In this document: positions 26,487 to 35,597 of the stretch, in pieces | Layout: each line of letters begins with the position of its first letter | How positions within the stretch are numbered: position 1 is the first letter of the stretch | Source of the DNA: Gudongella oleilytica | GTDB taxonomy: Bacteria; Bacillota; Clostridia; Tissierellales; Tissierellaceae | Length of the DNA stretch: 64,000 nt | Reading direction: 5' to 3' | Assembly (NCBI RefSeq): GCF_004101785.1 | Contig: NZ_CP035130.1 | Span: 620,001-684,000 of the forward strand | Translations under genes and position numbers: made by a program | The notes under the pieces: generated by a model | Database searches by the model: none | What the model was told of the DNA's origin: nothing | Seen by the model: only the letters and a program-made list of their open reading frames with translations

Positions 26487-26518
26487 TTTATGTTATAATC
26501 ATCCTAAGGAGGTGCGCT

Positions 26519-27586
26519 ATGAAGAAGATAAATATATTATTGACCGTCATTATGATATTATCCGTCTTGATTGGAAATATCGCCTTTGCAGCAGAGCCTA
26601 TCAAGGTATACGTAGACAACTCCAGGCTGGATATGGAAGTAATGCCCCAGATCCAAAATGGAAGGACCCTGGTCCCCCTAAGGGCAATATTTGAAGCATT
26701 AGGTGCAGAGCTAAATTGGGACCCCGGCACAAGAACTGTAACAGGAACAAAAGATGGCACAGTCGTAACTCTGACAATCGACAGTAAAATCGCATATATA
26801 AACGGAAGTGCAAAGGAGCTTGATGCCCCGGCAGTCATAGTATCAGGCAGGACAATGGTCCCCGCAAGATTCATAGCTGAAAGCCTTGGAGCACAGGTCG
26901 GCTGGGACAGTAACTCAAAAACCGTACTTGTAAACTCAGATATAAACGAGATAATGCTTTATAAAATAGTACGGATAATCGACGGTGACACATTGGTAGC
27001 ATCAAAGAACGGAGCTGAGGAAACTGTTCGCCTCATAGGGGTCGACACACCTGAGATATTCGTTAATGGTCAACAGGTCAATGACCCTCAGGCAGTCGCT
27101 GCACTTGAATATGCAAAAGCAGCCCTTACTGGAAGATATGCTGAGCTGGAGCTGGATATCGAGGAAAGGGACCAATATGGCAGGCTTCTTGCCTACATAT
27201 GGCTGGATGGGATCATGCTAAACAAGGTTCTTCTTGAAAATGGCATAGCTAGTGTTGCAACATATCCGCCGAATGTAAAATACCTGGAGGAGTTTACTGC
27301 CCTTGAGAGCATTGCGAAAGAGAAGAAGCTTGGGATCTGGGGTAACCCGCTGCCTCAGCCTTCAGAACCGGTATCAAATCTGTTTGTGATTGATAAGACA
27401 AAAGCCCTGTCAGGACCAATCGGTGATCCCGAGACGGCACAGTACAAGGGAAGCATAAAGAGCGACAAATACCATAAGCTTTACTACACCCATCCCGGAC
27501 AGATCAGCGAAGAGAACCTCATATACTTTGAAAGCCTTGATCACGCCATAATGAATGGCTACAAGCCCTGCGGCTATTGTTTTTAA
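26519..27586 (+). CDS. Secreted SNase-like nuclease with copper-amine-oxidase-N domain
   Basis: Exported protein of 355 residues: signal peptide (1-24, ends AFAA), a Cu_amine_oxidN1 stalk domain (about 25-135, NGRTLVPLRAIFEALGAEL and GRTMVPARFIAESLGAQV, a non-catalytic wall-associated module in clostridia), then a staphylococcal-nuclease domain (about 145-275) with IDGDTL, VRLIGVDTPEI and ERDQYGRLLAYIW, which keep the catalytic Arg/Glu/Arg set. The C-terminus (KLYYTHPGQISEENLIYF to GYKPCGYCF) looks like an Ada-type metal-binding module with a terminal CGYC. AAGGAGG supports the start at 26519. Role: degradation of extracellular DNA or RNA. Confidence 0.9.
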   Translation: MKKINILLTVIMILSVLIGNIAFAAEPIKVYVDNSRLDMEVMPQIQNGRTLVPLRAIFEALGAELNWDPGTRTVTGTKDGTVVTLTIDSKIAYINGSAKELDAPAVIVSGRTMVPARFIAESLGAQVGWDSNSKTVLVNSDINEIMLYKIVRIIDGDTLVASKNGAEETVRLIGVDTPEIFVNGQQVNDPQAVAALEYAKAALTGRYAELELDIEERDQYGRLLAYIWLDGIMLNKVLLENGIASVATYPPNVKYLEEFTALESIAKEKKLGIWGNPLPQPSEPVSNLFVIDKTKALSGPIGDPETAQYKGSIKSDKYHKLYYTHPGQISEENLIYFESLDHAIMNGYKPCGYCF

Positions 27587-27639
27587 GCATAATGGTCACC
27601 TATACCTATTTATAATAACGCTCATAAGGAGGGAAGTTA

Positions 27640-29289
27640 ATGACCAGGATAAAGAAGCCTTTGATCTTTGTTTTGATTATTTCAATGCTGTTGGGTAATG
27701 TCGCTATTGCAGCGGATATTTCAGCTGTTACAGTATCGACCTATCAGGAGTTAAAGAAGGCATTGGAGACGACCACAGGAAGCAATGTAACCCTTGGCGC
27801 AAATATCGTTATACCCTCGTCACTCAGGTCAGATACTGCAATAATCATAACAGGGGGAACTCACACACTGAACCTGAATGGATTTTCGATCACATATACC
27901 TACGTGAATGACGCCAGGGAAAACTCCGGAGTCCCAATTACTCAGCAGGGGAATAATATACTTACCATAAACGGTCCCGGTAAAATAACAGGCGGTTTTG
28001 TAGCCATAGAAAACACTGGTGACTCACTTTTGGTTATAAATGGAGGGGACTTTGTTGGACAAGCTGCATCAGCTTTAAGAATAATGGGTGTGACTGTTAT
28101 AAACAGCGGGACCTATACGGGAAGATTCGGCGATGTATGGCTTGAGGATGGAATATTGGTCGATAACGCCCACGCTGTAGACAAAATCAACAATCCGTTC
28201 AAGAGCAGCAACGCAGTCATAGAATATGGAACACTTACGGGCAATGCAAAGCTCCATACTCTGCTGGTAGTAAATGACCTAAAGATAGCTGAAGGCTCAT
28301 CCTTATCCCTGGAACAAAGAGGAGTCCTTGTAGTTAATGGAACTCTTACAGGTGAAAAGGGGATCATGCATAACGGTGGAATGCTTATCATAAACGGTGC
28401 AGTAGCGAATCCCGGCTACTTCAACATCGCCTTAGATATGAGTCTTAAGAGTCTTGAAGTCCCTAAGGGTACCACGGTTATGGTGATGGAGAACAACAGA
28501 CTTAGGATAGATGGGGATCTTGTGGTAAATGGAATGCTGGAGCTTAGAAGCGGCAGCCATCTCATCGTTGATGGAAATATATACAACAATGGGATGCTTC
28601 ACGTTGAAACCATAGAAAATCTAAGGCTGAATGGCAGCATTTTAGGAGAAGGAAACACAGGCGGAGGCTTGGGAGGCACATCTGGAGGACCTGGCGGTCC
28701 TGATACTGGAAGGATGGAGCGAGCCGCAAATGATCTTTATGCACTGGGTCTTTTTAAGGGGACAGGCACAGACGCCCTCGGAAGACCCAAGTTCGATCTG
28801 TTAGTGGCACCCACACGACAGGTTGCCTTGACGATGCTGGTAAGGCTCCTTGGCAAGGAGGCAGAAGCCTTGTCAAAGACCTGGGAACATCCGTTTACTG
28901 ACGTCGACCAATGGGCAGAGCCCTATGTGGGCTATGCATTCGCGAACGGCTTGACCAAGGGTGTAAGCACCGATAAATTTGGTGCCAATGACCTGGTGAC
29001 AACCTACCAATACCTGACATTTGCCTTAAGAGCTCTGGGCTATAATGATTCTGAAGGGGATTTCAGATGGGATGACCCAACACCTCTGACAAGGGAGCTC
29101 GAGCTGACATCAGATGATTACGCAGACAATAACAAAGCATTCTATAGAGGCGATATTGCAATAATATCCCACATGGCGCTGCAAAGATCAATAAAGAACG
29201 GACCCGTGCTGATGAAATACCTTATTGACTCAGGAGCCGTAAATCTTGAGGATGTTAAGGCTATAGGCCTGGATCATCTGATATATTGA
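27640..29289 (+). CDS. SLH-domain surface protein with beta-helix-like repeats
   Basis: Exported protein of 549 residues. Signal peptide 1-25 (LGNVAIAADI). Residues about 30-345 are a run of short beta-rich repeats (NGPGKITGGFVAIENTGDS, NNRLRIDGDLVVNG, SHLIVDGNIYNNG) like a right-handed beta-helix. A Gly-rich linker around residue 350 leads to two S-layer-homology modules (LYALGLFKGTG; FTDVDQWAEPYVGYAFANGL), which would anchor it to the wall polymer. No catalytic signature is recognised. AAGGAGGG precedes the start. The gap from the nuclease gene is 53 bp, so the two exported proteins may be co-expressed. Confidence 0.85.
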   Translation: MTRIKKPLIFVLIISMLLGNVAIAADISAVTVSTYQELKKALETTTGSNVTLGANIVIPSSLRSDTAIIITGGTHTLNLNGFSITYTYVNDARENSGVPITQQGNNILTINGPGKITGGFVAIENTGDSLLVINGGDFVGQAASALRIMGVTVINSGTYTGRFGDVWLEDGILVDNAHAVDKINNPFKSSNAVIEYGTLTGNAKLHTLLVVNDLKIAEGSSLSLEQRGVLVVNGTLTGEKGIMHNGGMLIINGAVANPGYFNIALDMSLKSLEVPKGTTVMVMENNRLRIDGDLVVNGMLELRSGSHLIVDGNIYNNGMLHVETIENLRLNGSILGEGNTGGGLGGTSGGPGGPDTGRMERAANDLYALGLFKGTGTDALGRPKFDLLVAPTRQVALTMLVRLLGKEAEALSKTWEHPFTDVDQWAEPYVGYAFANGLTKGVSTDKFGANDLVTTYQYLTFALRALGYNDSEGDFRWDDPTPLTRELELTSDDYADNNKAFYRGDIAIISHMALQRSIKNGPVLMKYLIDSGAVNLEDVKAIGLDHLIY

Positions 29290-29333
29290 AAATAAAGCTG
29301 ATGCTAAAACAATAGGATCGGATAAAATGAACT

Positions 29334-29356
29334 GCACTCTGGAAAGAGTGCTTTTT
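29334..29356 (+). terminator. Rho-independent terminator after the SLH gene
   Basis: GCACTCT (29334-29340), loop, AGAGTGC (29345-29351), then TTTTT. Confidence 0.85.
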
Positions 29357-29425
29357 CTATGCCCTGGATGAAAATATTTTTTTAAGTGAGCACGATACCC
29401 TGAATAAATTATGCTTTAGCATTAA

Positions 29426-29454
29426 TTTACAACATTATTGAGAAGTGATATAAT
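29426..29454 (+). promoter_or_regulatory. Sigma-70-type promoter of the Liv-type operon
   Basis: TTTACA (29426-29431), exact 17-bp spacer, TATAAT (29449-29454). The leader to the first start codon is about 60 nt. Confidence 0.75.
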
Positions 29455-29522
29455 ATCGAATTATTAATAAACTAATGCGATAATAAAGCGCAGTAAATAC
29501 ATAAAATCAAAGGAGTAGAGAC

Positions 29523-30299
29523 ATGAGCATTTTACTTGAGACCAAAGCTCTAGAGATGCATTTCAAGGGACTAAGAGCAGTAAAGGGTTTTGATTCAACG
29601 ATTGAAGAGAACAAGATATATGGTTTGATAGGCACAAACGGTGCAGGGAAAACCACTGTAATAAACATGCTTTCAGGAGTATTAAAGCCTACCTCCGGAA
29701 ATATTTTTTATATGGGCAACGACATAACAGGCATGAAGCCCCATAAGATAGCTAGGCTCGGAATACTGAGGACCTATCAGAATCTAAGGCTTTTTAAGAA
29801 AATGACTGTCATTGAGAATGTCGTTATTGGAGCACAGATCCATAGAAACTACAATAATGTTCAGGCTATTCTTCAGCTTCCGGCTTTTAAAAATGAAGAG
29901 AGAGAGTTGTATGAAAAGGCAATGGATATGCTTAAGATCATGGGAATAGATCAAATGTCTCAGCACGTATCCGGCTCACTGCCCTATGGAGCTCAAAGAA
30001 AACTTGAAATAGCCAGAATATTGGCTGCATCGCCTAAGCTGTTGCTGCTGGATGAACCGGCAGCCGGTATGAACCCCCATGAAAGTGCTGAATTGATACA
30101 TATCTTGAGAAATATCCGTAAGCAGTTCAACCTTACGATCGTATTGATAGAGCATGACATGAAGGTAGTCATGGGATTATGTGACTATATCTACGCCATG
30201 GCCTTTGGCGAGGTAATTTCCAAGGGCTTGCCTGAAGAGATCAGGAATGACCCGAAGGTTATCGAGGCATTCCTGGGGAGGGCGAGAGAGCATGCTTAA
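29523..30299 (+). CDS. Branched-chain-type ABC importer ATPase (LivG-like)
   Basis: ATP-binding subunit of 258 residues. Walker A GTNGAGKTT, a degenerate signature SGSLPYGAQRKLEIARILA, and Walker B LLLLDEPAAGMNPHE are present; the C-terminal extension (GEVISKGLPEEIRNDPKVI) is typical of LivG. First gene of a five-gene importer operon in the unusual order ATPase, ATPase, permease, permease, binding protein. AAAGGAG precedes the ATG. Family members import branched-chain amino acids, amides, urea or other polar compounds; the linked creatininase-family hydrolase suggests something other than leucine. Confidence 0.92.
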   Translation: MSILLETKALEMHFKGLRAVKGFDSTIEENKIYGLIGTNGAGKTTVINMLSGVLKPTSGNIFYMGNDITGMKPHKIARLGILRTYQNLRLFKKMTVIENVVIGAQIHRNYNNVQAILQLPAFKNEERELYEKAMDMLKIMGIDQMSQHVSGSLPYGAQRKLEIARILAASPKLLLLDEPAAGMNPHESAELIHILRNIRKQFNLTIVLIEHDMKVVMGLCDYIYAMAFGEVISKGLPEEIRNDPKVIEAFLGRAREHA

Positions 30300-31008
30300 G
30301 ATTGAGAACCTTTGCGTAAAATACGATTCCATAAGAGTGGTCCACAACGTTTCGCTGGACATAAATGACGGCGAGATCGTTGCAATGATAGGAGCAAACG
30401 GAGCTGGGAAAAGCACCATATTAAAGACCATATCAGGACTTTTGAAAGCAGAATCCGGTAAAATCACCATGGATAGCGAGGATATAACTCGTGTCGACAG
30501 TCATGTCATAGTCCAAAGAGGGATTATACAAGTACCGGAGGGCAGACAGATATTTACGAAAATGACCATAGAGGAAAATCTAAAGCTCGGAGCATTCCTG
30601 CAAAAGGATAAAGAGAAGGTTGAAAGGAATTTTGAAAGGGTACTGACGCTTTTTCCAATCCTTAAGGAGAGACTAAAGCAAACCGCAGGTACTCTTTCCG
30701 GAGGGGAGCAGCAAATGCTCGCAATAGGGAGGGCGCTTATGGGGGCTCCAAGGCTTTTACTCCTGGATGAGCCTTCAATGGGACTTTCTCCACTGATGAC
30801 TCAAAATGTATTTGATGTACTTAGACAACTTAAAAAGGACGGGATCACAATGCTTCTCGTGGAGCAAAATGCTTATGATGCTCTTGAGATATCCGACCGG
30901 ACATATATCCTTGAAACTGGAGTAATTAAGATAACTGGATGGAGCAGGGAGCTAATTGAGGACCCCGGGATCAAGAAAGCCTACCTGGGAGGTGAATACG
31001 ATGCCTGA
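30292..31008 (+). CDS. Branched-chain-type ABC importer ATPase (LivF-like)
   Basis: Second ATP-binding subunit, 238 residues: Walker A GANGAGKST, signature TLSGGEQQMLAIGRALM, Walker B LLLLDEPSMGLSP, and LivF-specific VPEGRQIF. The start at 30292 overlaps the LivG-like gene by 8 bp and uses GGGAGGG inside it; the in-frame ATG at 30247 is inside the upstream gene and rejected. The pair would form the heterodimeric motor under LivH/LivM. Confidence 0.92.
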   Translation: MLKIENLCVKYDSIRVVHNVSLDINDGEIVAMIGANGAGKSTILKTISGLLKAESGKITMDSEDITRVDSHVIVQRGIIQVPEGRQIFTKMTIEENLKLGAFLQKDKEKVERNFERVLTLFPILKERLKQTAGTLSGGEQQMLAIGRALMGAPRLLLLDEPSMGLSPLMTQNVFDVLRQLKKDGITMLLVEQNAYDALEISDRTYILETGVIKITGWSRELIEDPGIKKAYLGGEYDA

Positions 31009-31900
31009 TTTTGGATATTTTCTAAGTCAGCTGTTCAACGGCATAAAGCTTGGCAGCGTATACGCCATGGTTGCCATTGGTTACTCAATGGTTTACGGGA
31101 TACTCAGGCTGATCAATTTTGCTCACGGAGACATAATGACCGTAGGGGTCTATACCATACTGGTCCTTTTCACGACCTATGGAATGCCATTGTGGCTGAC
31201 CATAATCATTTCTGTTGCTCTCTCAATAATAGTCGGGCTAACTGCAGAAAGGGTGGCATACAGGCCATTAAGAAGCTCCGGAGAGGAAACTACACTTATA
31301 TCGTCATTGGCTGTTTCGATACTTATTCAAAACATCATTGTGATGGTTTTTTCACCTCAAAGAGTCGCATTCCACCTCCCGGACTATCTGTCAAAGCTTC
31401 ATACATTCGGGACAGTGAGATTATCGACGATGAATATCATAACCTTTGTGGCAGTTTTTGTAATACTTATTGCCCTGTCCTACATGATAAAGAATACAAG
31501 AGTTGGAATGGCTATGAGAGCATGCTCTGACAACATGAACGCAGCAAGGCTGATGGGGATCAACGTAACGACAATAATCGTCATCGCCTTTGCAATAGGC
31601 TCGGCATTGGCAGCTCTTTCAGGCCTGATGCTTGCAGGCGAATACAAGACAATAGATCCCCTGATGGGCTTTGTACCCGGACTTAAAGCATTCTGTGCAG
31701 CGGTTTTGGGAGGGATCGGAAGTCTTGGAGGAGCCGTTTTGGGAGGGTTCATTCTTGGAATCATTGAAATGCTCTTTGCAGGCTTGATGCCGACAGAGAT
31801 AACTCCCTACAGAGATGCCTTTGTTTTCCTTGTTCTCATCCTGGTCCTCCTGATAAAGCCAAATGGAATACTTGGCTCCAACGAAGGGGGGCGAAGCTGA
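31001..31900 (+). CDS. Branched-chain-type ABC importer permease (LivH-like)
   Basis: Permease of 299 residues with about eight spans. The LivH signature GSVYAMVAIGYSMVYGILRL and INFAHGD is at the N-terminus, and the coupling region RACSDNMNAARLMGINV faces the ATPases. It overlaps the LivF-like gene by 8 bp (GGGAGGTGA as ribosome site) and the LivM-like gene by 1 bp, a pattern of tight translational coupling. Confidence 0.92.
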   Translation: MPDFGYFLSQLFNGIKLGSVYAMVAIGYSMVYGILRLINFAHGDIMTVGVYTILVLFTTYGMPLWLTIIISVALSIIVGLTAERVAYRPLRSSGEETTLISSLAVSILIQNIIVMVFSPQRVAFHLPDYLSKLHTFGTVRLSTMNIITFVAVFVILIALSYMIKNTRVGMAMRACSDNMNAARLMGINVTTIIVIAFAIGSALAALSGLMLAGEYKTIDPLMGFVPGLKAFCAAVLGGIGSLGGAVLGGFILGIIEMLFAGLMPTEITPYRDAFVFLVLILVLLIKPNGILGSNEGGRS

Positions 31901-33057
31901 TGAAGCTAAAAGACAGCAATATATTCCGCCTCATCCTGTTCGTGCTTATTCCGTTGGCAGTAATCATTTACGCAGGTCTTGACAGTGGAGGATATTACGC
32001 AGGGCTTATCAATCTGGTTGGCATCAACATAATCCTGGTTGCAAGCCTGAACCTTGTAAACGGCTTCTCAGGGATGTTTTCAATGGGACATGCAGCCTTC
32101 ATGGCTATAGGGGCCTATACGTCTGCAACTCTGACCCTGAATGCAGCACAAAAGGCAACCTACATGCCTGGACTTCCCGAATGGCTTATGAACCTGGTTC
32201 TACCATTTCCTTTGGCACTTCTTGCAGGAGGTATATTCGCAGCAATAGTTGCAATACTTATAGGGTTTCCTGTATTGAGGTTCAAGGGGCATTATCTCTC
32301 AGTAGCCACTATCGGACTGATTGTAATTGTAAGGGCGGTATTGGACAACGAGGACCAGCTTACAAACGGGGCGAGGGGAGTGACTGGTCTTCCGCCGTAT
32401 GCATCTACCTGGATCATTTTTACAATCGTGATCCTGGTTTTATACCTTCTTCACAGACTTATAAACAGCGCATACGGAAGAGGACTAATAGCCATGAGGG
32501 ATGATTACGTAGCGGCGCAGACCTTGGGTGTAAATCTTACCACCAAAAAGCTGTCAGCCTTTTGCATAAGCGCATTTATTGCAGGAGTTGGAGGCGGCCT
32601 CTGGGGACATATGCAAAGTGTAATATCCGGAAAGTTTTTTTACATCGACTACAGCTTTAAAATAGTACAAACCTCCATAATTGGGGGGATGTCATCCCTT
32701 AGCGGATCAGTTGTGGGGTCTATCCTGATGACGTATATCCCGGAATTCCTGGCTCCGCTGGAGAACGGACTAAGGATATTCGGAACGAGACTACCTGAGC
32801 TATATGGAATATCAAACATCATTCTTTCGTCGTTTCTGATTGTTCTAATTATCTTCAGAAGGCAGGGAATCATGGGATATAGCGAGATAATAACTGAAAG
32901 CATATTCTCGCTTAAAACATACAAAAGCGTATTTGACAAAAGTGAATACAGGATATTCATGGAATCTCTAAAGGGCAGCATAAAAAGTATTGGCAGTATT
33001 CCGACACGAATAAGTGTCTGGATCTCAAATAAAAAAAGAAAAAAGAAGGGGGAGTAG
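31900..33057 (+). CDS. Branched-chain-type ABC importer permease (LivM-like)
   Basis: Second permease, 385 residues. The family motifs NLVNGFSGMFSMGHAAFMAIGA and the coupling helix AMRDDYVAAQTLGVNL are intact. The C-terminus has an extra charged cytoplasmic tail of about 60 residues (ending SNKKRKKKGE) beyond the last span, longer than most LivM proteins. Start overlaps the LivH-like stop (TGATG). Confidence 0.9.
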   Translation: MKLKDSNIFRLILFVLIPLAVIIYAGLDSGGYYAGLINLVGINIILVASLNLVNGFSGMFSMGHAAFMAIGAYTSATLTLNAAQKATYMPGLPEWLMNLVLPFPLALLAGGIFAAIVAILIGFPVLRFKGHYLSVATIGLIVIVRAVLDNEDQLTNGARGVTGLPPYASTWIIFTIVILVLYLLHRLINSAYGRGLIAMRDDYVAAQTLGVNLTTKKLSAFCISAFIAGVGGGLWGHMQSVISGKFFYIDYSFKIVQTSIIGGMSSLSGSVVGSILMTYIPEFLAPLENGLRIFGTRLPELYGISNIILSSFLIVLIIFRRQGIMGYSEIITESIFSLKTYKSVFDKSEYRIFMESLKGSIKSIGSIPTRISVWISNKKRKKKGE

Positions 33058-33059
33058 AA

Positions 33060-34238
33060 GTGAAAAGCAAAATGACTAAAAGAGCAGTCTCCATTTTGAT
33101 AATATTGACAATGGTACTATCAATAGCTGGCTGTGGTACAAAAGAGGAAGCCGGGGCAGAGACAATAAACGTAGGTGCCATATTCAACCTCACTGGCGGA
33201 CAGGCATCTATTGATGAGCCTTCGTACAACGGCTTCAAGCTGGCAGCAGATGAAATAAATGCTGCCGGAGGGATAAACGGCAAGATGATCAACGTAGTAT
33301 CCTATGATGGAAAAACAGAGCAAACAACCGTTGCAAGTAACGTAAAGAAGATGATCGATGTTGACAAATGCGTTGTAATCTCAGGCTTGTCAGATTCCAA
33401 CTACGCACTGGCAGCAGGAAACGTAGCCCAGGAGAAAGGTATCCCGTTCATTACATCAGGGGCAACTCTCCCGACACTGCCTGACCAGGTAGGAGATTTC
33501 GCATTCCTGGCTCCATTTGGCGACGACATCCAGGCATATGCAGCTGCAGAGTATGCAATCGATGAGCTGGGAGTAACAAAGGCATATATGCTGATCGACC
33601 AATCCATGGAGTTCACAAAGACCCTTGCATTCTTCTTTGAAGAGAGATTTGTTGAAAAGGGTGGGGAGATCGTACTTAAGGACAACTATATGAATAAGGA
33701 TCCGGATTTTTCAGCTCAAATCGACAGATTCCTTGCTAATCAAAACGGAGCAGAAATACTATTCATATCAGGCGTTCCCGACGATGCAGGTGTTGTAGTA
33801 AAGCAATTCAGAGATAAGGGCGTAACACTTCCTGTAATAAGCGGTGACGGTTTCGACACTCCACTGCTAATTGAAGTAGCTGGTCCGGCTGCAGAGGATA
33901 CTTATGTTGCAACCCATACTTCATTGGAGAACACAGACGAGAAAGTACAAAACTTCGTTAAGGCATATAACGATGCATATGGAAGAGCACCTGAAAATGC
34001 ATTTGCAGCCCTTGGCTACGATGCAATGTATCTAATAGCCGATGCTTTGGGTAGAGCAACAGATGTAACCGATCCAACAGCAATAAGAGATGCAATCGCT
34101 CAAACAAAAGGACTTGAAGTGGTCACAGGAGTAATAACCTATGAGGACGGAAGTCATGTACCAAACAAATCAGTAACCATAAATAAAGTTGAAGGCGGTA
34201 AATTCGTATTCCAGAAGGAAGTCAGCATGTCCAACTAA
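33060..34238 (+). CDS. Lipoprotein substrate-binding protein (LivK-like)
   Basis: Type I periplasmic-binding-fold lipoprotein of 392 residues. The lipobox LSIAGCG at residues about 20-26 follows a basic N-terminus, so it is membrane-anchored outside the cell. The binding fold shows IGAIFNLTGG-like first strand (NVGAIFNLTGGQA), ADEINAAGGINGK and VISGLSDSNYALAAGNVAQ, where Leu/amide-binding proteins contact the ligand backbone. GTG start at 33060 behind GGGGGAG; an ATG at 33072 is an alternative. Two bases separate it from the permease gene. The ligand cannot be assigned from motifs alone. Confidence 0.9.
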   Translation: MKSKMTKRAVSILIILTMVLSIAGCGTKEEAGAETINVGAIFNLTGGQASIDEPSYNGFKLAADEINAAGGINGKMINVVSYDGKTEQTTVASNVKKMIDVDKCVVISGLSDSNYALAAGNVAQEKGIPFITSGATLPTLPDQVGDFAFLAPFGDDIQAYAAAEYAIDELGVTKAYMLIDQSMEFTKTLAFFFEERFVEKGGEIVLKDNYMNKDPDFSAQIDRFLANQNGAEILFISGVPDDAGVVVKQFRDKGVTLPVISGDGFDTPLLIEVAGPAAEDTYVATHTSLENTDEKVQNFVKAYNDAYGRAPENAFAALGYDAMYLIADALGRATDVTDPTAIRDAIAQTKGLEVVTGVITYEDGSHVPNKSVTINKVEGGKFVFQKEVSMSN

Positions 34239-34278
34239 TACAATCAATTAAAAGCAATAAAAAGGAGATGGTCACTTA

Positions 34279-35049
34279 ATGGCTAATCACGAACTATTAA
34301 AGCTTACAGCTAATCAGGTTAAAGAAGGAGGCTATAACAAGGCGATACTTGCCATTGGATCATGCGAGGCCCATGGAAAGCACCTTGCCGAGGGAACTGA
34401 CACCATAGTTTCGTACAAGCTTTCCTGCATGATTGCAGACAAGGTAGATGGGCTGCTTGTACTTCCTCCCGTAACAGTAGGGTACAGTGCACACTATGAC
34501 ACCTTTCCATTCACAATATCCCTTGGATATGATACTGTCACACAGGTTATTTATGACATAATCGAGTCTGTTCTAAGGAATGGCGTGAACAGGATATTCC
34601 TGATGAATGGCCACGACGGAAACATCGCCCCCATGGAGATCGCTTCAAGGAAAATAAAAGAAAAGTATCCCCAGGCAAGGATAGCAGCGCTGCCTGCATG
34701 GTGGGTAACAGCAGGAGACCTGCTGCCTGAGGGGACCTTCGAGGTTTGGAACGGGCTTGGGCATGCTGGTGAAGGCGAGTCCTCGATCGCATACTACATG
34801 TTCCCTGAATGGTGCGAGAAGGAACTCGCAACCTGTGTGATCCCGGACAAGCTTCCGAAGTATGTTGAAATGAAATGGGATTTTGCAGAGATAACAAATA
34901 CTGCTCAAACCGGTGATGCAACTAAGGCAACTCCGGAAAAGGGTGAAAAAATGACAAAGGTCCTGGTAGATGCCGTAGTCGAGGCAATAAAGGACCTGGA
35001 CTCAAGGAATTGGGATTACACTTCTACAGAATCGGAAACAAAACTGTAA
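34279..35049 (+). CDS. Creatininase-family amidohydrolase
   Basis: Metal-dependent hydrolase of 256 residues. The two-metal site of creatininase is complete: EAHGKHLAEGTDT (Glu, His, Asp), NGHDGN (His) and GHAGEGESS (His/Glu). The family opens cyclic amides (creatinine) or acts on pterin/flavin precursors and on peptide-like amides (MftE). It is the last gene of the Liv-type importer operon, 40 bp after the binding protein with AAGGAG, and is followed by a terminator, so it probably hydrolyses the imported amide. True creatinine use is not supported by any creatinase or sarcosine gene nearby. Confidence 0.87.
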   Translation: MANHELLKLTANQVKEGGYNKAILAIGSCEAHGKHLAEGTDTIVSYKLSCMIADKVDGLLVLPPVTVGYSAHYDTFPFTISLGYDTVTQVIYDIIESVLRNGVNRIFLMNGHDGNIAPMEIASRKIKEKYPQARIAALPAWWVTAGDLLPEGTFEVWNGLGHAGEGESSIAYYMFPEWCEKELATCVIPDKLPKYVEMKWDFAEITNTAQTGDATKATPEKGEKMTKVLVDAVVEAIKDLDSRNWDYTSTESETKL

Positions 35050-35079
35050 ATCGATAAAGCTTCTGCATTAACTTCAATG

Positions 35080-35114
35080 ACCCAGAGCTGACATTTGTCT
35101 TCTCTGGGTTTTCT
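35080..35114 (+). terminator. Terminator after the creatininase-family gene
   Basis: ACCCAGAG (35080-35087) pairs with CTCTGGGT (35102-35109), then TTTTCT. Confidence 0.75.
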
Positions 35115-35385
35115 CTGCCCCAACTGCCGTTGGAAAACTTCTTCAGGAAGGATCGGCTGATCTTATATGGGTGGGAAGAGCAGTATTAAAGTATTCTTCC
35201 TGGGCACGGCTCCTTCGCTGTCAATGCTTGAGAACCTGTCACTGGCTTATGGAAGAGTGGCAAAGGGTGCTTTTTCATGTACTAAAGAGGAAAGAAAGGA
35301 GTTTTCTCTCGAAAAACTGATGAAATTCTACAAAAGATCAAAAGGTAATGAGTTATCTGATGACAGGTTATTATTGTCCCAGTAA
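35111..35385 (+). pseudogene. Relic of an old-yellow-enzyme type flavin oxidoreductase (3' part)
   Basis: One frame from about 35111 reads VGKLLQEGSADLIWVGRAVL followed by KYSSWAR, matching the phosphate-binding strand of NADH:flavin oxidoreductases (LLxxGxADLIxxGRAxL...W). The rest seems to continue in another frame from 35167 (ENLSLAYGRVAKGAFSCTKEE) to 35385. No start, ribosome site or N-terminal barrel is present. It is best read as a decayed 3' fragment. The rest of the gap to 35597 shows nothing else I can name. Confidence 0.45.
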
Positions 35386-35597
35386 TCGATTAAATTCATC
35401 CAGCATTAATGACATAAGCCCATAAACCTCCATTTTGTAACATTTTATCCATATTTAATTTCTCGTTTTCTATTGTAGAAGGGGTGTATTTTTGATAATA
35501 TATTTATCGGTTAGACTATTATCAATATTACCATCGGTAGAGGGATCAACACCCGAAGCCCATAAAAATACAAGCATTACGAAAGGGAGAAGTGGAT

